Source: Neisseria sp.
Lineage (GTDB): Bacteria; Pseudomonadota; Gammaproteobacteria; Burkholderiales; Neisseriaceae
DNA length: 64,000 bases
Assembly: GCF_030527965.1 (NCBI RefSeq)
Contig: NZ_JAUMZU010000012.1
Location: 1-64,000, forward strand
Reading direction: 5' to 3'
In this document: positions 47,719-56,340 of the stretch, in pieces
How positions within the stretch are numbered: position 1 is the first letter of the stretch
Layout of the letters: the number at the start of each line of letters is the position of its first letter
Program-made: the position numbers and the translations under genes
Notes under the pieces: model-generated
What the model was told of the DNA's origin: nothing
Seen by the model: the letters and a program-made list of their open reading frames with translations, nothing else
Database searches by the model: none

Positions 47719-47778
47719 ATAGAACCGAGCATGTTCTATACCAAAGGTATTATACCCACTTTCATTGGGCCGCCCAAA
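47719..47778 (-). promoter_or_regulatory. Candidate cydA promoter with operator-like palindrome
   Basis: On the minus strand TATAAT (47749-47754) is a perfect -10 element, with TTGGGC 17 bases upstream as a weak -35. Just downstream, ATAGAAC-N7-GTTCTAT (47719-47739) is a perfect inverted repeat covering about +3 to +23. A repressor bound there would block transcription of cydAB. The binding protein is unknown. Confidence 0.5.
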
Positions 47779-47951
47779 CCGGTATAGAGCTTGTAAACGG
47801 GGGCAATAGAAGGAATTTTGCCGTTGATGCCTTGCTTTCCGTTTAAACAGCCCCTGATTAAATGCGAGGTAAAAATATGAAAACGGCAAATCGAACTCAT
47901 CTTAACGAACGGGTCGATACTCTCGACGAAATCATAGTATTGTTGCTGCCG

Positions 47952-48000
47952 ATAAAGCAAAAAGCCTGTCTGAATTATGTTTTCAGACAGGATTTTTGCT
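47952..48000. terminator. Long-stem DUS-like terminator
   Basis: The arms 47952-47972 and 47980-48000 form a 21-bp stem with one mismatch. The core is CCTGTCTGAA and its complement, flanked by GCAAAAA and TTTTTGC. It ends the SpdH-like gene on the minus strand. Confidence 0.85.
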
Positions 48001-48025
48001 TTAATTTTTCATTCTAAACAAAGAA

Positions 48026-49870
48026 TTAAGCCGAAGCTTCCCGCACGGCGCGGTAAGCCTGATCCACTGCGTATTGCAGATAAGGTTTCCATGCAACGTC
48101 GCAACCGGCCATGAAAATATTGCCTATCGGTTTTTGCATGGCATGGGTATTTTTTTTCATGGATTGATCGGTATCCCACAAAGTGGTCTGTTCGTAGCTG
48201 TAGCCGTGAGCCCAGCGGTTTAAAGTAAAATCGACTACTGCGTCATCAAATTTTTCTCCCGCCGCATCGTATAAATGGCGGAATTGTTCGAAGAGTTGCT
48301 CTTTCAGCACTTCGTAATTTTGCGATGCCAGCTTGCGGCGGCCGCTACGGTATTTGTCTCGTGCCGTTTGGCCTTCGAAATCTGTTGCGATACGTACTGC
48401 ATGGATGATAATCGGCTCATCCGGCTGTTTTTGGGCTTGATAACTGCCGATGTTAACCGGATCGTCAAGCTGTATCAGGCAATAGGGCGAACAGGGGGCA
48501 TACAATGAATAGATACCGAGCTTTTTAAATGCCTGTGCGTTTTTGACCAAAATCTTGGCGTAAATCATCGGGATTTTTACACAAGTTTTTTCCGCCTGTT
48601 GCTGCGCTTCGGGCATCTGGGGAATAATGCGGGCGGCCAGAGCGCTGTGTCCGGCAAAAATACATTTCTTCGCCTGAACGCGAACCAGATTTTCTTCTCC
48701 CTTTTTCAGATAAGCTACGGCAACGCCATCGTCATTGTTTTCGGCTAAGAGTGCGGTGCTGTTGAGGCGGATGCGCACCGGATTTTTTGGTAAATCGATT
48801 TTGCTATAATCGAATTTAGCCAACACAATGTCTTCCATGGTGTTGCCCGGCGCAATGCCCGGAATCAGTTTGCGTACCAATAATCGTGCGATGGAGGCGT
48901 TGCCGTCGGGAAAATGGTAGATGTAAGGCTCTTTAGGTTCTTGTTCTCCCGTAAGCCCCAGATGCTGCACGCCCGGGTAGCCTTCTTCCAGTGCATCCGA
49001 TACGGCAATCGCGCTAATTGGATGTCCCCAGTATTCTGAGCTGATGTCTTTCAGATAGTTTAAAGCGTCTTCGGGAAGCTTGACGGTATTTTTCAAAAAA
49101 TCATAATAGCTGGTTTTTTCTGCAAATTCGTTACGTGCATGTTTTTTCTTGCCCTTGAGATAATCGATTTTGCCGGTATAAAGCTCAACCAAAGCTTTTT
49201 TGCCTTCTTCGGAAAGCGGAAATTGCCGGATAACCGTTTCCGCATCGGCTTGGTCGATTTTGGGTAATGCATTGACGACGGCCGTTTTGCCAAAGACATC
49301 GGGTGTAAAGAAGGCGCCTTGTTTGAGCTGCCATTTCTTTTCATACAGGCCTTGGTCGAAATACTGTTCGAATTTTTTATAGTCTACGCCCAAACTCTCC
49401 AATAACGCATGAGCTTGTTTGGAATAAGAAGTTTTAGGCGAGTCTAAAGATTCGCTGCCGCCGTAGGTCACGAATGTTCGGCCTTGGTAAGTAAATTCGT
49501 TGCGTTTGGCGTGGCCACCGAAATCGTCATGGTTGTCCAAGATCAATACTTGAGCCTGCGGGTGTTTCTGGCGGTAGAGATAAGCGGAAGTCAGACCGCT
49601 GATGCCGCTGCCGATGACAACCAAATCGTAATGTTCGGTAGCTTTTTCGGGGAAGGTATAATTTTTTCCTTGCAACGCAACGCTGTGAGGACCGTTCTGG
49701 CTACCGTCATGGTCGCCCCGCAGCCCGGTCAGTGCGGGCGGGTAATAGGCTTTAACAATATTTTCTGGTTGGGCGGGGCGGTAGGTTTTATTGCAAGCGC
49801 TGAACACTAAACTGCCCGTTAATGCTGCCGAACCTTGCAGGAATCGGCGGCGGGATAATTTGTTATTCAT
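48026..49870 (-). CDS. FAD-dependent oxidoreductase, spermidine dehydrogenase (SpdH)-like
   Basis: A 614-residue flavoprotein. The N-terminus has a twin-arginine motif (LSRRRFLQGSAAL) followed by a lipobox-like SLVFSAC, so it should be exported folded and perhaps lipid-anchored. The FAD motif is YDLVVIGSGISGLTSAYLYRQKHPQAQVLILDNHDDFGGHAKRNEF, and the end has IFMAGCDVAWKPYLQYAVDQAYRAV. This layout is that of SpdH, which cleaves spermidine to 1,3-diaminopropane and 4-aminobutanal in Pseudomonas. Other amines cannot be excluded. It stands alone between cydAB and adhP. Confidence 0.82.
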   Translation of the reverse strand: MNNKLSRRRFLQGSAALTGSLVFSACNKTYRPAQPENIVKAYYPPALTGLRGDHDGSQNGPHSVALQGKNYTFPEKATEHYDLVVIGSGISGLTSAYLYRQKHPQAQVLILDNHDDFGGHAKRNEFTYQGRTFVTYGGSESLDSPKTSYSKQAHALLESLGVDYKKFEQYFDQGLYEKKWQLKQGAFFTPDVFGKTAVVNALPKIDQADAETVIRQFPLSEEGKKALVELYTGKIDYLKGKKKHARNEFAEKTSYYDFLKNTVKLPEDALNYLKDISSEYWGHPISAIAVSDALEEGYPGVQHLGLTGEQEPKEPYIYHFPDGNASIARLLVRKLIPGIAPGNTMEDIVLAKFDYSKIDLPKNPVRIRLNSTALLAENNDDGVAVAYLKKGEENLVRVQAKKCIFAGHSALAARIIPQMPEAQQQAEKTCVKIPMIYAKILVKNAQAFKKLGIYSLYAPCSPYCLIQLDDPVNIGSYQAQKQPDEPIIIHAVRIATDFEGQTARDKYRSGRRKLASQNYEVLKEQLFEQFRHLYDAAGEKFDDAVVDFTLNRWAHGYSYEQTTLWDTDQSMKKNTHAMQKPIGNIFMAGCDVAWKPYLQYAVDQAYRAVREASA

Positions 49871-49961
49871 AATATTTCCTATGCATTTTATAAAAACGCG
49901 CGATTATAAAACTTTATTAAGATATTTTAAATGCCGAAATATTAATTTACGCTGAAAATAT

Positions 49962-49998
49962 AAAATGCCTGTCTGAAAAATGTTCAGACAGGCATTTT
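49962..49998. terminator. DUS inverted-pair terminator
   Basis: AAAATGCCTGTCTGAA (49962-49977) and its complement (49983-49998) with a 5-base loop. It lies about 100 bases beyond the adhP stop. Confidence 0.85.
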
Positions 49999-50103
49999 TT
50001 TACCATTTTGATAAAGTAAATATTTGATTAATTTATTAATATTGGTATGGCAAGTTGGAGATAATAGTGTTGCTAAATAATCAAAAAGATTTGTGGTTAT
50101 AAA

Positions 50104-51147
50104 TTAATGATTTGCGCAACCACAGCTCTTTTTCATATCTATAACCATGCGACCTTGGATTTTCCCGTCGCGCATTTCTTGGAAAATGGCATTTGTTTCG
50201 TCTAATGTGCGGGTTTGCACGACAGGAACCACAATGCCTTCTGCACCGAACTGGAAGGCTTCTGCCAAATCTTGACGCGTACCGACTAACGAACCGACCA
50301 CTTCGATGCCGTCTAAAACAATGCGCGGAATAGACAAGTCCATTTTCTCAGGCGGCAAGCCGATGGCAACTACGCGACCACCGGCTCGCACGCAATCTAC
50401 CGCCGAATTGAAAGCAACGCGGGAAACGGCAGTAACGACAGCTGCATGGGCTCCGCCCACTTTTTCTTGCATCACTTTGGCGGGATCTTCTTTACTTACA
50501 TTAATAACGATGTCCGCGCCCACTTCCTTGGCCAGCGCCAGCTTATCATCGTTAATGTCTATCGCAATGACATGCGCGCCGAATACTTTTTTCGCATACT
50601 GAACACCCAGATTGCCCAGACCTCCGGCTCCGTAGATGGCAATCCATTGGCCGGGGCGTACGCCTGAAACTTTAATGCCTTTGTAGGTGGTTACGCCGGC
50701 ACAGGTAATAGAGCTGGCCTGAGCTGGATCCAAACCGTCGGGCACTTTGACCGCATAATCCGCATCCACGATGCAATGAGTTGCCATGCCGCCGTCGGCA
50801 GTGTAGCCGGCGTTCAGCACGCTGCGGCATAAAGTTTCGCGGCCGGTATCGCAGTATTCACAGGCTCCACAGCTTTTAAACAACCATGCGATGCTGACGC
50901 GATCGCCTTTTTTCAAACGGGTAACGCCGGGAGCCGTATCAGTCACGATGCCGATACCTTCATGACCCAGCACGCGCCCCGGTTTTTGGCCGTAATCGCC
51001 GGCCGCAACGTGTAAATCAGTATGGCATACGCCGCAATACTCTACTTCAACCAAGGCTTCGTTGGTTTCCAACGGGCGAATGTCGCGTTCAACGATTTCT
51101 ACGTTGCCGTCATTATTTTGACTCACCACTGCTGCTTTCATTTTCAT
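50104..51147 (-). CDS. adhP: Zinc-dependent alcohol dehydrogenase AdhP
   Basis: A 347-residue medium-chain dehydrogenase. The catalytic zinc ligands lie in [16 protein letters not shown] and GHEGIGIV, the structural zinc in [15 protein letters not shown], and the NAD fold in [16 protein letters not shown]. The C-terminus ends KKSCGCANH, adding a cysteine-rich tail. AdhP interconverts short alcohols such as ethanol with aldehydes. It is divergent from aldA, the likely next step. Confidence 0.95.
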   Translation of the reverse strand: MKMKAAVVSQNNDGNVEIVERDIRPLETNEALVEVEYCGVCHTDLHVAAGDYGQKPGRVLGHEGIGIVTDTAPGVTRLKKGDRVSIAWLFKSCGACEYCDTGRETLCRSVLNAGYTADGGMATHCIVDADYAVKVPDGLDPAQASSITCAGVTTYKGIKVSGVRPGQWIAIYGAGGLGNLGVQYAKKVFGAHVIAIDINDDKLALAKEVGADIVINVSKEDPAKVMQEKVGGAHAAVVTAVSRVAFNSAVDCVRAGGRVVAIGLPPEKMDLSIPRIVLDGIEVVGSLVGTRQDLAEAFQFGAEGIVVPVVQTRTLDETNAIFQEMRDGKIQGRMVIDMKKSCGCANH

Positions 51148-51600
51148 AGTATTGCTCCTTTGATTGTTCGCTAATTTGCGGGAGATGCCGAACTGTTAAT
51201 AGACCCATACTACAAATGATGCGTCGTTAACCGGTTTCGGCGAATATTGCTGCATTCAAGGTGAGGATAGGCCTGCTTAAGGTTTGATGTCAATAGAAAA
51301 ATGATAGTAACTATTTGATAAATATAAATATTGTTACAATATAACATTGCTTTCCCGAGAGTTTAATAGGGAACAAAATTTTACATATGGAAAAACGGCA
51401 TCATGCTATGAGCCAAACAGGTTTGGTTTGTTAGGCAGAGCGCTGTTTTATTCCTATGAAAAGGTATGCGGAAAATTTTCGAACGGCATCAATTATTTTG
51501 ATTAATCTTGAAACAAATTTCAAAAAGGACTAAGCTGGTTTCTGCCTGAATGGCAAATTAATAGAAATGACAAACAGTTAAAATACAAAGGAGAATGGTT
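51148..51600. promoter_or_regulatory. Divergent adhP-aldA control region
   Basis: 453 bases between the two genes. Towards aldA, TTGATA (51315-51320) and an AT-rich -10 (AATATA, 51338-51343) are 17 bases apart. A 15-bp palindrome ATATTGT-T-ACAATAT (51328-51342) covers the spacer and -10. A second, CCAAAC-AG-GTTTGG, lies at 51413-51426. Both could be operators. No reading frame is credible here. Confidence 0.45.
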
Positions 51601-53082
51601 ATGGCGAAGGATCTGAATGTTTTTGATAAAGAATACGGCTTGTTGATTAATGGTGAATGGACCAAAGGCAGCAAAGGGGAAATGCTTGTGTCGCATAATC
51701 CCGCCGATGGTGCGGAATTGGCAAAATTCGTTGATGCAAGCAATGAAGATGTTGATGCAGCGGTCTCAGCCGCACAAGAGGCGTTCCGAAGCTGGCGTAA
51801 AACAACTGCGGCCGAACGTGCGGCTGTTTTGAATAAAATCGCCGATGTGATAGACGAGCATAGCGAATTGTTTGCTTTACAGGAAACATTGGATAACGGC
51901 AAACCGATTCGCGAAACGCGTGCCGCAGATATTCCGCTGGCTTCCGATCATTTTCGCTATTTTGCCAGCGTGATTCGAGGCGAAGAGGGTACTTGCAATC
52001 AGCTCGATGATGAAGATTTATCTATTGTCTTGCGTGAACCCATTGGCGTGGTCGGGCAGATTATTCCGTGGAACTTCCCTTTTCTGATGGCTGCCTGGAA
52101 AATCGCTCCGGCATTGGCGGTCGGCTGTACCATCGTTATCCATCCTTCCAGCAGCACTTCTTTGAGTTTGCTCTCGTTTGCCCAGAAAGTGAATCATCTG
52201 TTGCCTAAAGGCGTGTTGAATATTATTACCGGAAAAGGCTCGAAATCGGGTGAATATATGCTGCACCATAAAGGCTTTAATAAGCTGGCCTTTACCGGTT
52301 CTACTGCGGTGGGGCGTCATGTCGGCATCGCTGCGGCAGAAATGCTGATACCCGCTACTTTGGAACTGGGCGGTAAGTCGGCCAATATTTTCTTTGACGA
52401 TATGCCTCTCGACAAGGCGTTGGAGGGGGCGCAAAAAGGTATTTTGTTTAATCAAGGTCAGGTATGTTGTGCCGGTTCGCGTATTTTTGTACAGGAAGGC
52501 ATTTACGATAAATTCGTTGCGGCTTTGGCCGAGGAGTTTAAAAAGGTCAAAGTCGGCTTGCCGTGGGAAGATGATACGCAAATGGGTGCTCAAGTGAATG
52601 CGGCTCAACTCGATACCATTTTGAAATATGTGAAAATTGGTGAGCAGGAAGGTTGCCGCATTATTACCGGTGGTAAAAAAATTGAAGGGGCTTTAGCTAA
52701 AGGCGAATTTGTTGAGCCTACTTTGATTGCTGCCGCAAGCAACGATGCGCGCGTATCACAAGAAGAAATATTCGGCCCGGTGGCAACTATAATCAAATTC
52801 AAAACCGAAGATGAAGTGGTAAAAATGGCCAATGAGTCGGAATATGGCTTGGGCGGTGCGGTGTGGAGTAAAGACATTAACCGTTGCCTAAGGGTGTCGC
52901 GTGCGTTGGAGACCGGTCGTGTTTGGGTTAATTGCTATAATCGGTTGCCCGCAGGCGCTCCGTTTGGCGGATATAAAACGTCTGGTATCGGCCGCGAAAC
53001 GCATAAAATGATGCTGGCGGCTTATACACAGGTGAAAAATATTTATATCAGCACTCGCGAAGAGCGCGAAGGTTTTTATTAA
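51601..53082 (+). CDS. aldA: Aldehyde dehydrogenase AldA
   Basis: A 493-residue NAD-dependent enzyme, probably for acetaldehyde and similar aldehydes. VGQIIPWNFPFLMAAWKIAPALA, LELGGKSANI (Glu255) and NQGQVCCAGSR (nucleophile Cys289) are in place, with APFGGYKTSGIGRE near the end. The start at 51601 is chosen because AAGGAG is 7 bases upstream; an ATG at 51595 is only 1 base from it. It is divergent from adhP, which fits an alcohol-to-acid pathway. An uptake sequence begins right after the stop. Confidence 0.94.
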   Translation: MAKDLNVFDKEYGLLINGEWTKGSKGEMLVSHNPADGAELAKFVDASNEDVDAAVSAAQEAFRSWRKTTAAERAAVLNKIADVIDEHSELFALQETLDNGKPIRETRAADIPLASDHFRYFASVIRGEEGTCNQLDDEDLSIVLREPIGVVGQIIPWNFPFLMAAWKIAPALAVGCTIVIHPSSSTSLSLLSFAQKVNHLLPKGVLNIITGKGSKSGEYMLHHKGFNKLAFTGSTAVGRHVGIAAAEMLIPATLELGGKSANIFFDDMPLDKALEGAQKGILFNQGQVCCAGSRIFVQEGIYDKFVAALAEEFKKVKVGLPWEDDTQMGAQVNAAQLDTILKYVKIGEQEGCRIITGGKKIEGALAKGEFVEPTLIAAASNDARVSQEEIFGPVATIIKFKTEDEVVKMANESEYGLGGAVWSKDINRCLRVSRALETGRVWVNCYNRLPAGAPFGGYKTSGIGRETHKMMLAAYTQVKNIYISTREEREGFY

Positions 53083-53094
53083 TGCCTGTCTGAA
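53083..53094 (+). repeat. Single DNA uptake sequence at the aldA stop
   Basis: Exact TGCCTGTCTGAA starting one base after the aldA TAA (53080-53082). Confidence 0.9.
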
Positions 53095-53110
53095 AAGGTG
53101 TGAAACTTAT

Positions 53111-53146
53111 CGCCCGAATGCAGATCACGCTTCGGGCGTTTTGATT
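53111..53146 (+). terminator. aldA terminator
   Basis: CGCCCGAA (53111-53118) pairs with TTCGGGCG (53131-53138) and is followed by TTTTGATTT. Confidence 0.85.
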
Positions 53147-53150
53147 TGTG

Positions 53151-53198
53151 ATAAACATGATGCCTGTCTGAAAATTTTCAGACAGGCATCATGTTTAT
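53151..53198. terminator. Perfect 48-bp palindrome with a DUS core
   Basis: Two exact uptake sequences (53161-53172 and 53177-53188) are extended on each side by ATAAACATGA / TCATGTTTAT. The whole 48 bases are a perfect palindrome without a spacer. It sits between the convergent aldA and asd genes and probably serves both. Confidence 0.85.
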
Positions 53199-53260
53199 AG
53201 CGAATAAAAGTGGGGCTGTTTGATTGTGAACGGCTTATTCTCTATATCGTGCGGAGTTCA

Positions 53261-54379
53261 TTACAGCAGTTTGCCTAATATAATATTCAAAATGCGGCGA
53301 ATGGGTTCGGCGGCACCCCATAATAATTGGTCGCCTACGGTAAAGGCGCTGATGTATTCTCCGCCCATACCCAGCTTGCGGATGCGGCCTACCGGTACGC
53401 TCAGAGTGCCGGTTACGGCTGCGGGCGTCAGATCATTTATCGATGCTTCTTTTTCGTTCGGGATAACTTTTACCCAGCTGTTGGCGCCGGATAGCAGGCT
53501 CTCGATTTCAGCCAGCGGTAAATCTTTTTTCAGTTTAAGCGTTATCGCCTGGCTGTGGCAGCGCATAGCACCGACACGCACACACAGGCCGTCTACCACG
53601 GTCGGATTATCGCTTCGACCTAGAATTTTGTTGGTTTCCACGCCGCCTTTCCATTCTTCTTTGGATTGCCCGTTGCCTAAGTCGGCATCAATCCATGGAA
53701 TCAGGCTACCGGCAAGCGGCACGCCGAAGTTGGCTTTGGGATAGAGGTCGCTGCGCAAGAAATCGGATACTTTCCGGTCGATTTCCAGAATGGCGCTGGC
53801 AGGATCGGCCAGCTCGTCGGCAACTTGGGCATGCACCGCACCCATGCCGTTAATCAGCTCGCGCATGTTTTTTGCACCGGCACCGGAAGCGGCTTGATAT
53901 GTCATGCTGGTTGCCCAGTCTACCAAATCATTTTGGAATAAGCCGCCTAAAGCCATCAGCATCAGCGATACTGTGCAGTTGCCGCCGATGTAATTTTTAA
54001 CGCCGCTGTTTAAGCCTTTATCGATGACATTGCGGTTTACCGGGTCCAATACGATGATGGCATCATCATTCATACGCAGAGACGATGCGGCGTCAATCCA
54101 ATAGCCGTTCCAGCCGCGTTCGCGCAGCGGTTTGAATGCAGATTTAGTATAGTCGCCGCCTTGGCAGGTAACGATGATGTCCATGGAAGCCAATTCGTCG
54201 ATATTGTTGGCATCCAGCAGGGTTTTAGCGGTTTGGCCAAAATCGGGTGCCTGGCCGCCTACGTTGGATGTGGTGAAGAAAAAGGCTTCTTTAATATTGG
54301 CAAAGTCGTTTTCTTCTTGCATGCGCTGCATTAAAACAGAGCCGACCATGCCGCGCCAGCCGATAAAACCCACTTTCAT
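53261..54379 (-). CDS. asd: Aspartate-semialdehyde dehydrogenase
   Basis: A 372-residue enzyme that reduces aspartyl phosphate in the lysine, threonine and methionine branch. It begins [20 protein letters not shown] (NADP fold), has the catalytic cysteine in [17 protein letters not shown] and an [14 protein letters not shown] substrate segment. The start at 54379 follows TAGGAGCTACGAA; an ATG 8 codons upstream is less likely. Length is normal for the Gram-negative type. Confidence 0.97.
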   Translation of the reverse strand: MKVGFIGWRGMVGSVLMQRMQEENDFANIKEAFFFTTSNVGGQAPDFGQTAKTLLDANNIDELASMDIIVTCQGGDYTKSAFKPLRERGWNGYWIDAASSLRMNDDAIIVLDPVNRNVIDKGLNSGVKNYIGGNCTVSLMLMALGGLFQNDLVDWATSMTYQAASGAGAKNMRELINGMGAVHAQVADELADPASAILEIDRKVSDFLRSDLYPKANFGVPLAGSLIPWIDADLGNGQSKEEWKGGVETNKILGRSDNPTVVDGLCVRVGAMRCHSQAITLKLKKDLPLAEIESLLSGANSWVKVIPNEKEASINDLTPAAVTGTLSVPVGRIRKLGMGGEYISAFTVGDQLLWGAAEPIRRILNIILGKLL

Positions 54380-54620
54380 TTCGTAGCTCCTAAAGTTTTT
54401 CAAATTTGTGAAACAGTTGGTTTGGGAATGATGTTTAGAAATTCTGCCTGATGGGGTATCAAGGATAATACGTTACAAACGGCCTGAATTTCTTGGAATT
54501 ATGTGCGTAGATGTTAACGCAGGAAGGGTGGCGCTAAATATACTCTTTATAGATAAGGTATTCAATAACATTATCTGCATCGCGGATATGAGTTAAGCTG
54601 CCTTGAGCGGCGTTCGGGCA

Positions 54621-54644
54621 AAAAAATAACCGCATCGGGCGGTT
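54621..54644 (-). terminator. tRNA-Phe terminator
   Basis: On the minus strand AACCGC pairs with GCGGTT over a 5-base loop, followed by a U run. It begins 4 bases after the tRNA 3' end. Confidence 0.8.
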
Positions 54645-54648
54645 TAAT

Positions 54649-54724
<76 letters not shown>

Positions 54725-54741
54725 TTGCTGTGAAGACGCGT

Positions 54742-54770
54742 ATTAAACCATAGCTGCTTGTCTTGTACAA
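54742..54770 (-). promoter_or_regulatory. Candidate tRNA-Phe promoter
   Basis: On the minus strand TTGTAC (54765-54770) and TTTAAT (54742-54747) are 17 bases apart. A GC-rich segment (ACGCG) follows the -10, as in stable-RNA promoters. The -10 element ends 17 bases before the tRNA 5' end. Confidence 0.55.
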
Positions 54771-54912
54771 TATGTTTGCCGATATTTTTTTACAAATGGT
54801 TATTTTGTTTAGAATAAAAGTGTAGATTATGGCGGTTTGGGTAAGGCTGATGTATTAAGGTTTGGGTCAATCGGGTAAAATGCGAATTCGGAAAATAATC
54901 GGATGGTCTGCC

Positions 54913-56307
54913 ATGCCTCAAACGACGCTTGTTTGGTTCCGCCGCGATTTGCGTGCGTCCAATCATCTTGCTTTACAAGAAGCTGTTGGGCTGGGGTTGC
55001 CGGTAATCGCTGTGTTTTTGTTTGAAGACGGGATGGTGGCCGATGATTCTGCCGGAAATGCAAGGCGGCTGACCTTTATTCATCAATGCCTGTCTGAACT
55101 TCATGCCGAACTTGCAGCCAAAGGCGTGCCTTTATTTATTTTGCGCGGGGCGGCCGAAAATGAAATTCCGGCATTCGCGGCGAAGATAAATGCGGCTTGT
55201 GTGGTTTGTACGGAAGAAGATGAACCGAAATCGTTGTTGCGAGACGGTATTGTTGCAGCCAAATTGATTGAAAACGGAAGGCATTTCCGAGCGTTTAACG
55301 ATTGGCTGTTGCTTCCGAAGTCGGTTTTGGTGGAAGCCACAGGCCAGCCTTATACAGATTTCACGGCATATCAGAAAGCATGGTTGGCAGTTGCGGGGCA
55401 AGCTGGTGTTGCATATCGGAATGATTGGCCGGCATTGCGCCAAATACAACAAAGCCTGTCTGAAAATTGGCAACGGGCGCCTTCGGTTTTGTCGTTGGCA
55501 CAATTGGGTGTGCAGGCACAGCCTTTGGTTTTGCAGGGCGGCGAAAAGGCGGGTAATCGGTTGTTGATGGATTTTTTGTCACACATAGACACTTACCATC
55601 TAAACAGAGATTTTCCCGCCCTGCAGCATGCATCGCAACTTTCGGTTTATCTGCGCTTTGGTGTGCTTTCGGTACATAAGGTGGTAGATTCAGTGAACCG
55701 GTTGTCTGGCAACGGGGCAACAGCATGGTTGGGCGCGTTGGCCAAACGGGAGTTTTATCATCAGTTGCTTTACCATCATGCTGGTATTTTGAAAGAAAGC
55801 TTTAACTCCAGATTTCACAATATGGCTTGGCCTGGAGGCTCGGCATATCTGGCTGCGTGGCAATGCGGAAAAACGGGCTACCCTTTGGTAGACGCGGCGA
55901 TGCGCAGATTGAATCAAACAGGCTTTTTGCCTGCAAGTTTGCGCAGATTTGCCGCTGAGTTTTTAACACAGGTTTTGCTGTGTGATTGGCGGCAAGGTGA
56001 AATTTATTTCGCCCAACAATTATTAGATTTCGATTTGGCGGTAAATAACGGCAACTGGCAAGATGCTGCGGGCGTGGGAACGCAAACAGGCAAGCCGCTG
56101 CGTATAATCAATCCTCTAGTGGAATCGCAAAGGCTCGACCCAGACGGAATGATTGTTCGCCGTTATATCCCCGAGCTGGCTCGTTTGCCCAAAGATGTCA
56201 TCCATAGCCCGTGGCTGGTTAAAAATACCATTCAAACCAATGGCTACCCCGATCCTATAGTCAATTATGCAGTTCAAAAACAACAAGCCCTTGCGCTATT
56301 GGGCTGA
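54913..56307 (+). CDS. phrB: Photolyase homologue PhrB with lost CPD-binding residues
   Basis: A 464-residue member of the class I photolyase family with the N-terminal antenna domain (LVWFRRDLRASNHLAL) and C-terminal FAD domain. In the FAD domain, conserved acids and asparagine remain (DFDLAVNNGNW). The usual ELIWREFY reads ALAKREFY, WMHNRLRM reads FLPASLRR, and NNGGWQWAA reads NNGNWQDAA. Both tryptophans that sandwich the dimer in E. coli PhrB are thus replaced. The gonococcal phrB homologue has been reported not to photoreactivate but to affect DNA supercoiling. The start at 54913 gives the usual MPQTTLVWFRRD. Confidence 0.9.
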   Translation: MPQTTLVWFRRDLRASNHLALQEAVGLGLPVIAVFLFEDGMVADDSAGNARRLTFIHQCLSELHAELAAKGVPLFILRGAAENEIPAFAAKINAACVVCTEEDEPKSLLRDGIVAAKLIENGRHFRAFNDWLLLPKSVLVEATGQPYTDFTAYQKAWLAVAGQAGVAYRNDWPALRQIQQSLSENWQRAPSVLSLAQLGVQAQPLVLQGGEKAGNRLLMDFLSHIDTYHLNRDFPALQHASQLSVYLRFGVLSVHKVVDSVNRLSGNGATAWLGALAKREFYHQLLYHHAGILKESFNSRFHNMAWPGGSAYLAAWQCGKTGYPLVDAAMRRLNQTGFLPASLRRFAAEFLTQVLLCDWRQGEIYFAQQLLDFDLAVNNGNWQDAAGVGTQTGKPLRIINPLVESQRLDPDGMIVRRYIPELARLPKDVIHSPWLVKNTIQTNGYPDPIVNYAVQKQQALALLG

Positions 56308-56315
56308 GAAAAAAT

Positions 56316-56327
56316 TTCAGACAGGCA
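56316..56327 (-). repeat. Single DNA uptake sequence between phrB and the FUSC gene
   Basis: An exact reverse copy (TTCAGACAGGCA) 8 bases after the phrB stop and 13 before the next ATG. It takes the place where a ribosome binding site would lie. Confidence 0.9.
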
Positions 56328-56340
56328 TTTGCTTATCATC

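Larger units (their letters stand above)
47612..48025. other. Intergenic region between cydA and the SpdH-like gene
   Basis: 414 bases. It holds an uptake sequence (47667-47678), a promoter-like set with an operator-like palindrome for cydA (47719-47778), and a long-stem terminator (47952-48000). Short frames on either strand in it lack protein character. Confidence 0.55.

Noticed and set aside
47635-47889. Minus-strand open frame of 84 codons upstream of cydA
   Set aside because: It crosses an uptake sequence, the candidate cydA promoter and palindrome, has no ribosome binding site and no protein-like pattern.
47878-48018. Plus-strand ATG frame of 46 codons (MKTANRTHLNERVDTLDEI...)
   Set aside because: Its second half runs through the terminator hairpin of the SpdH-like gene; no family resemblance.
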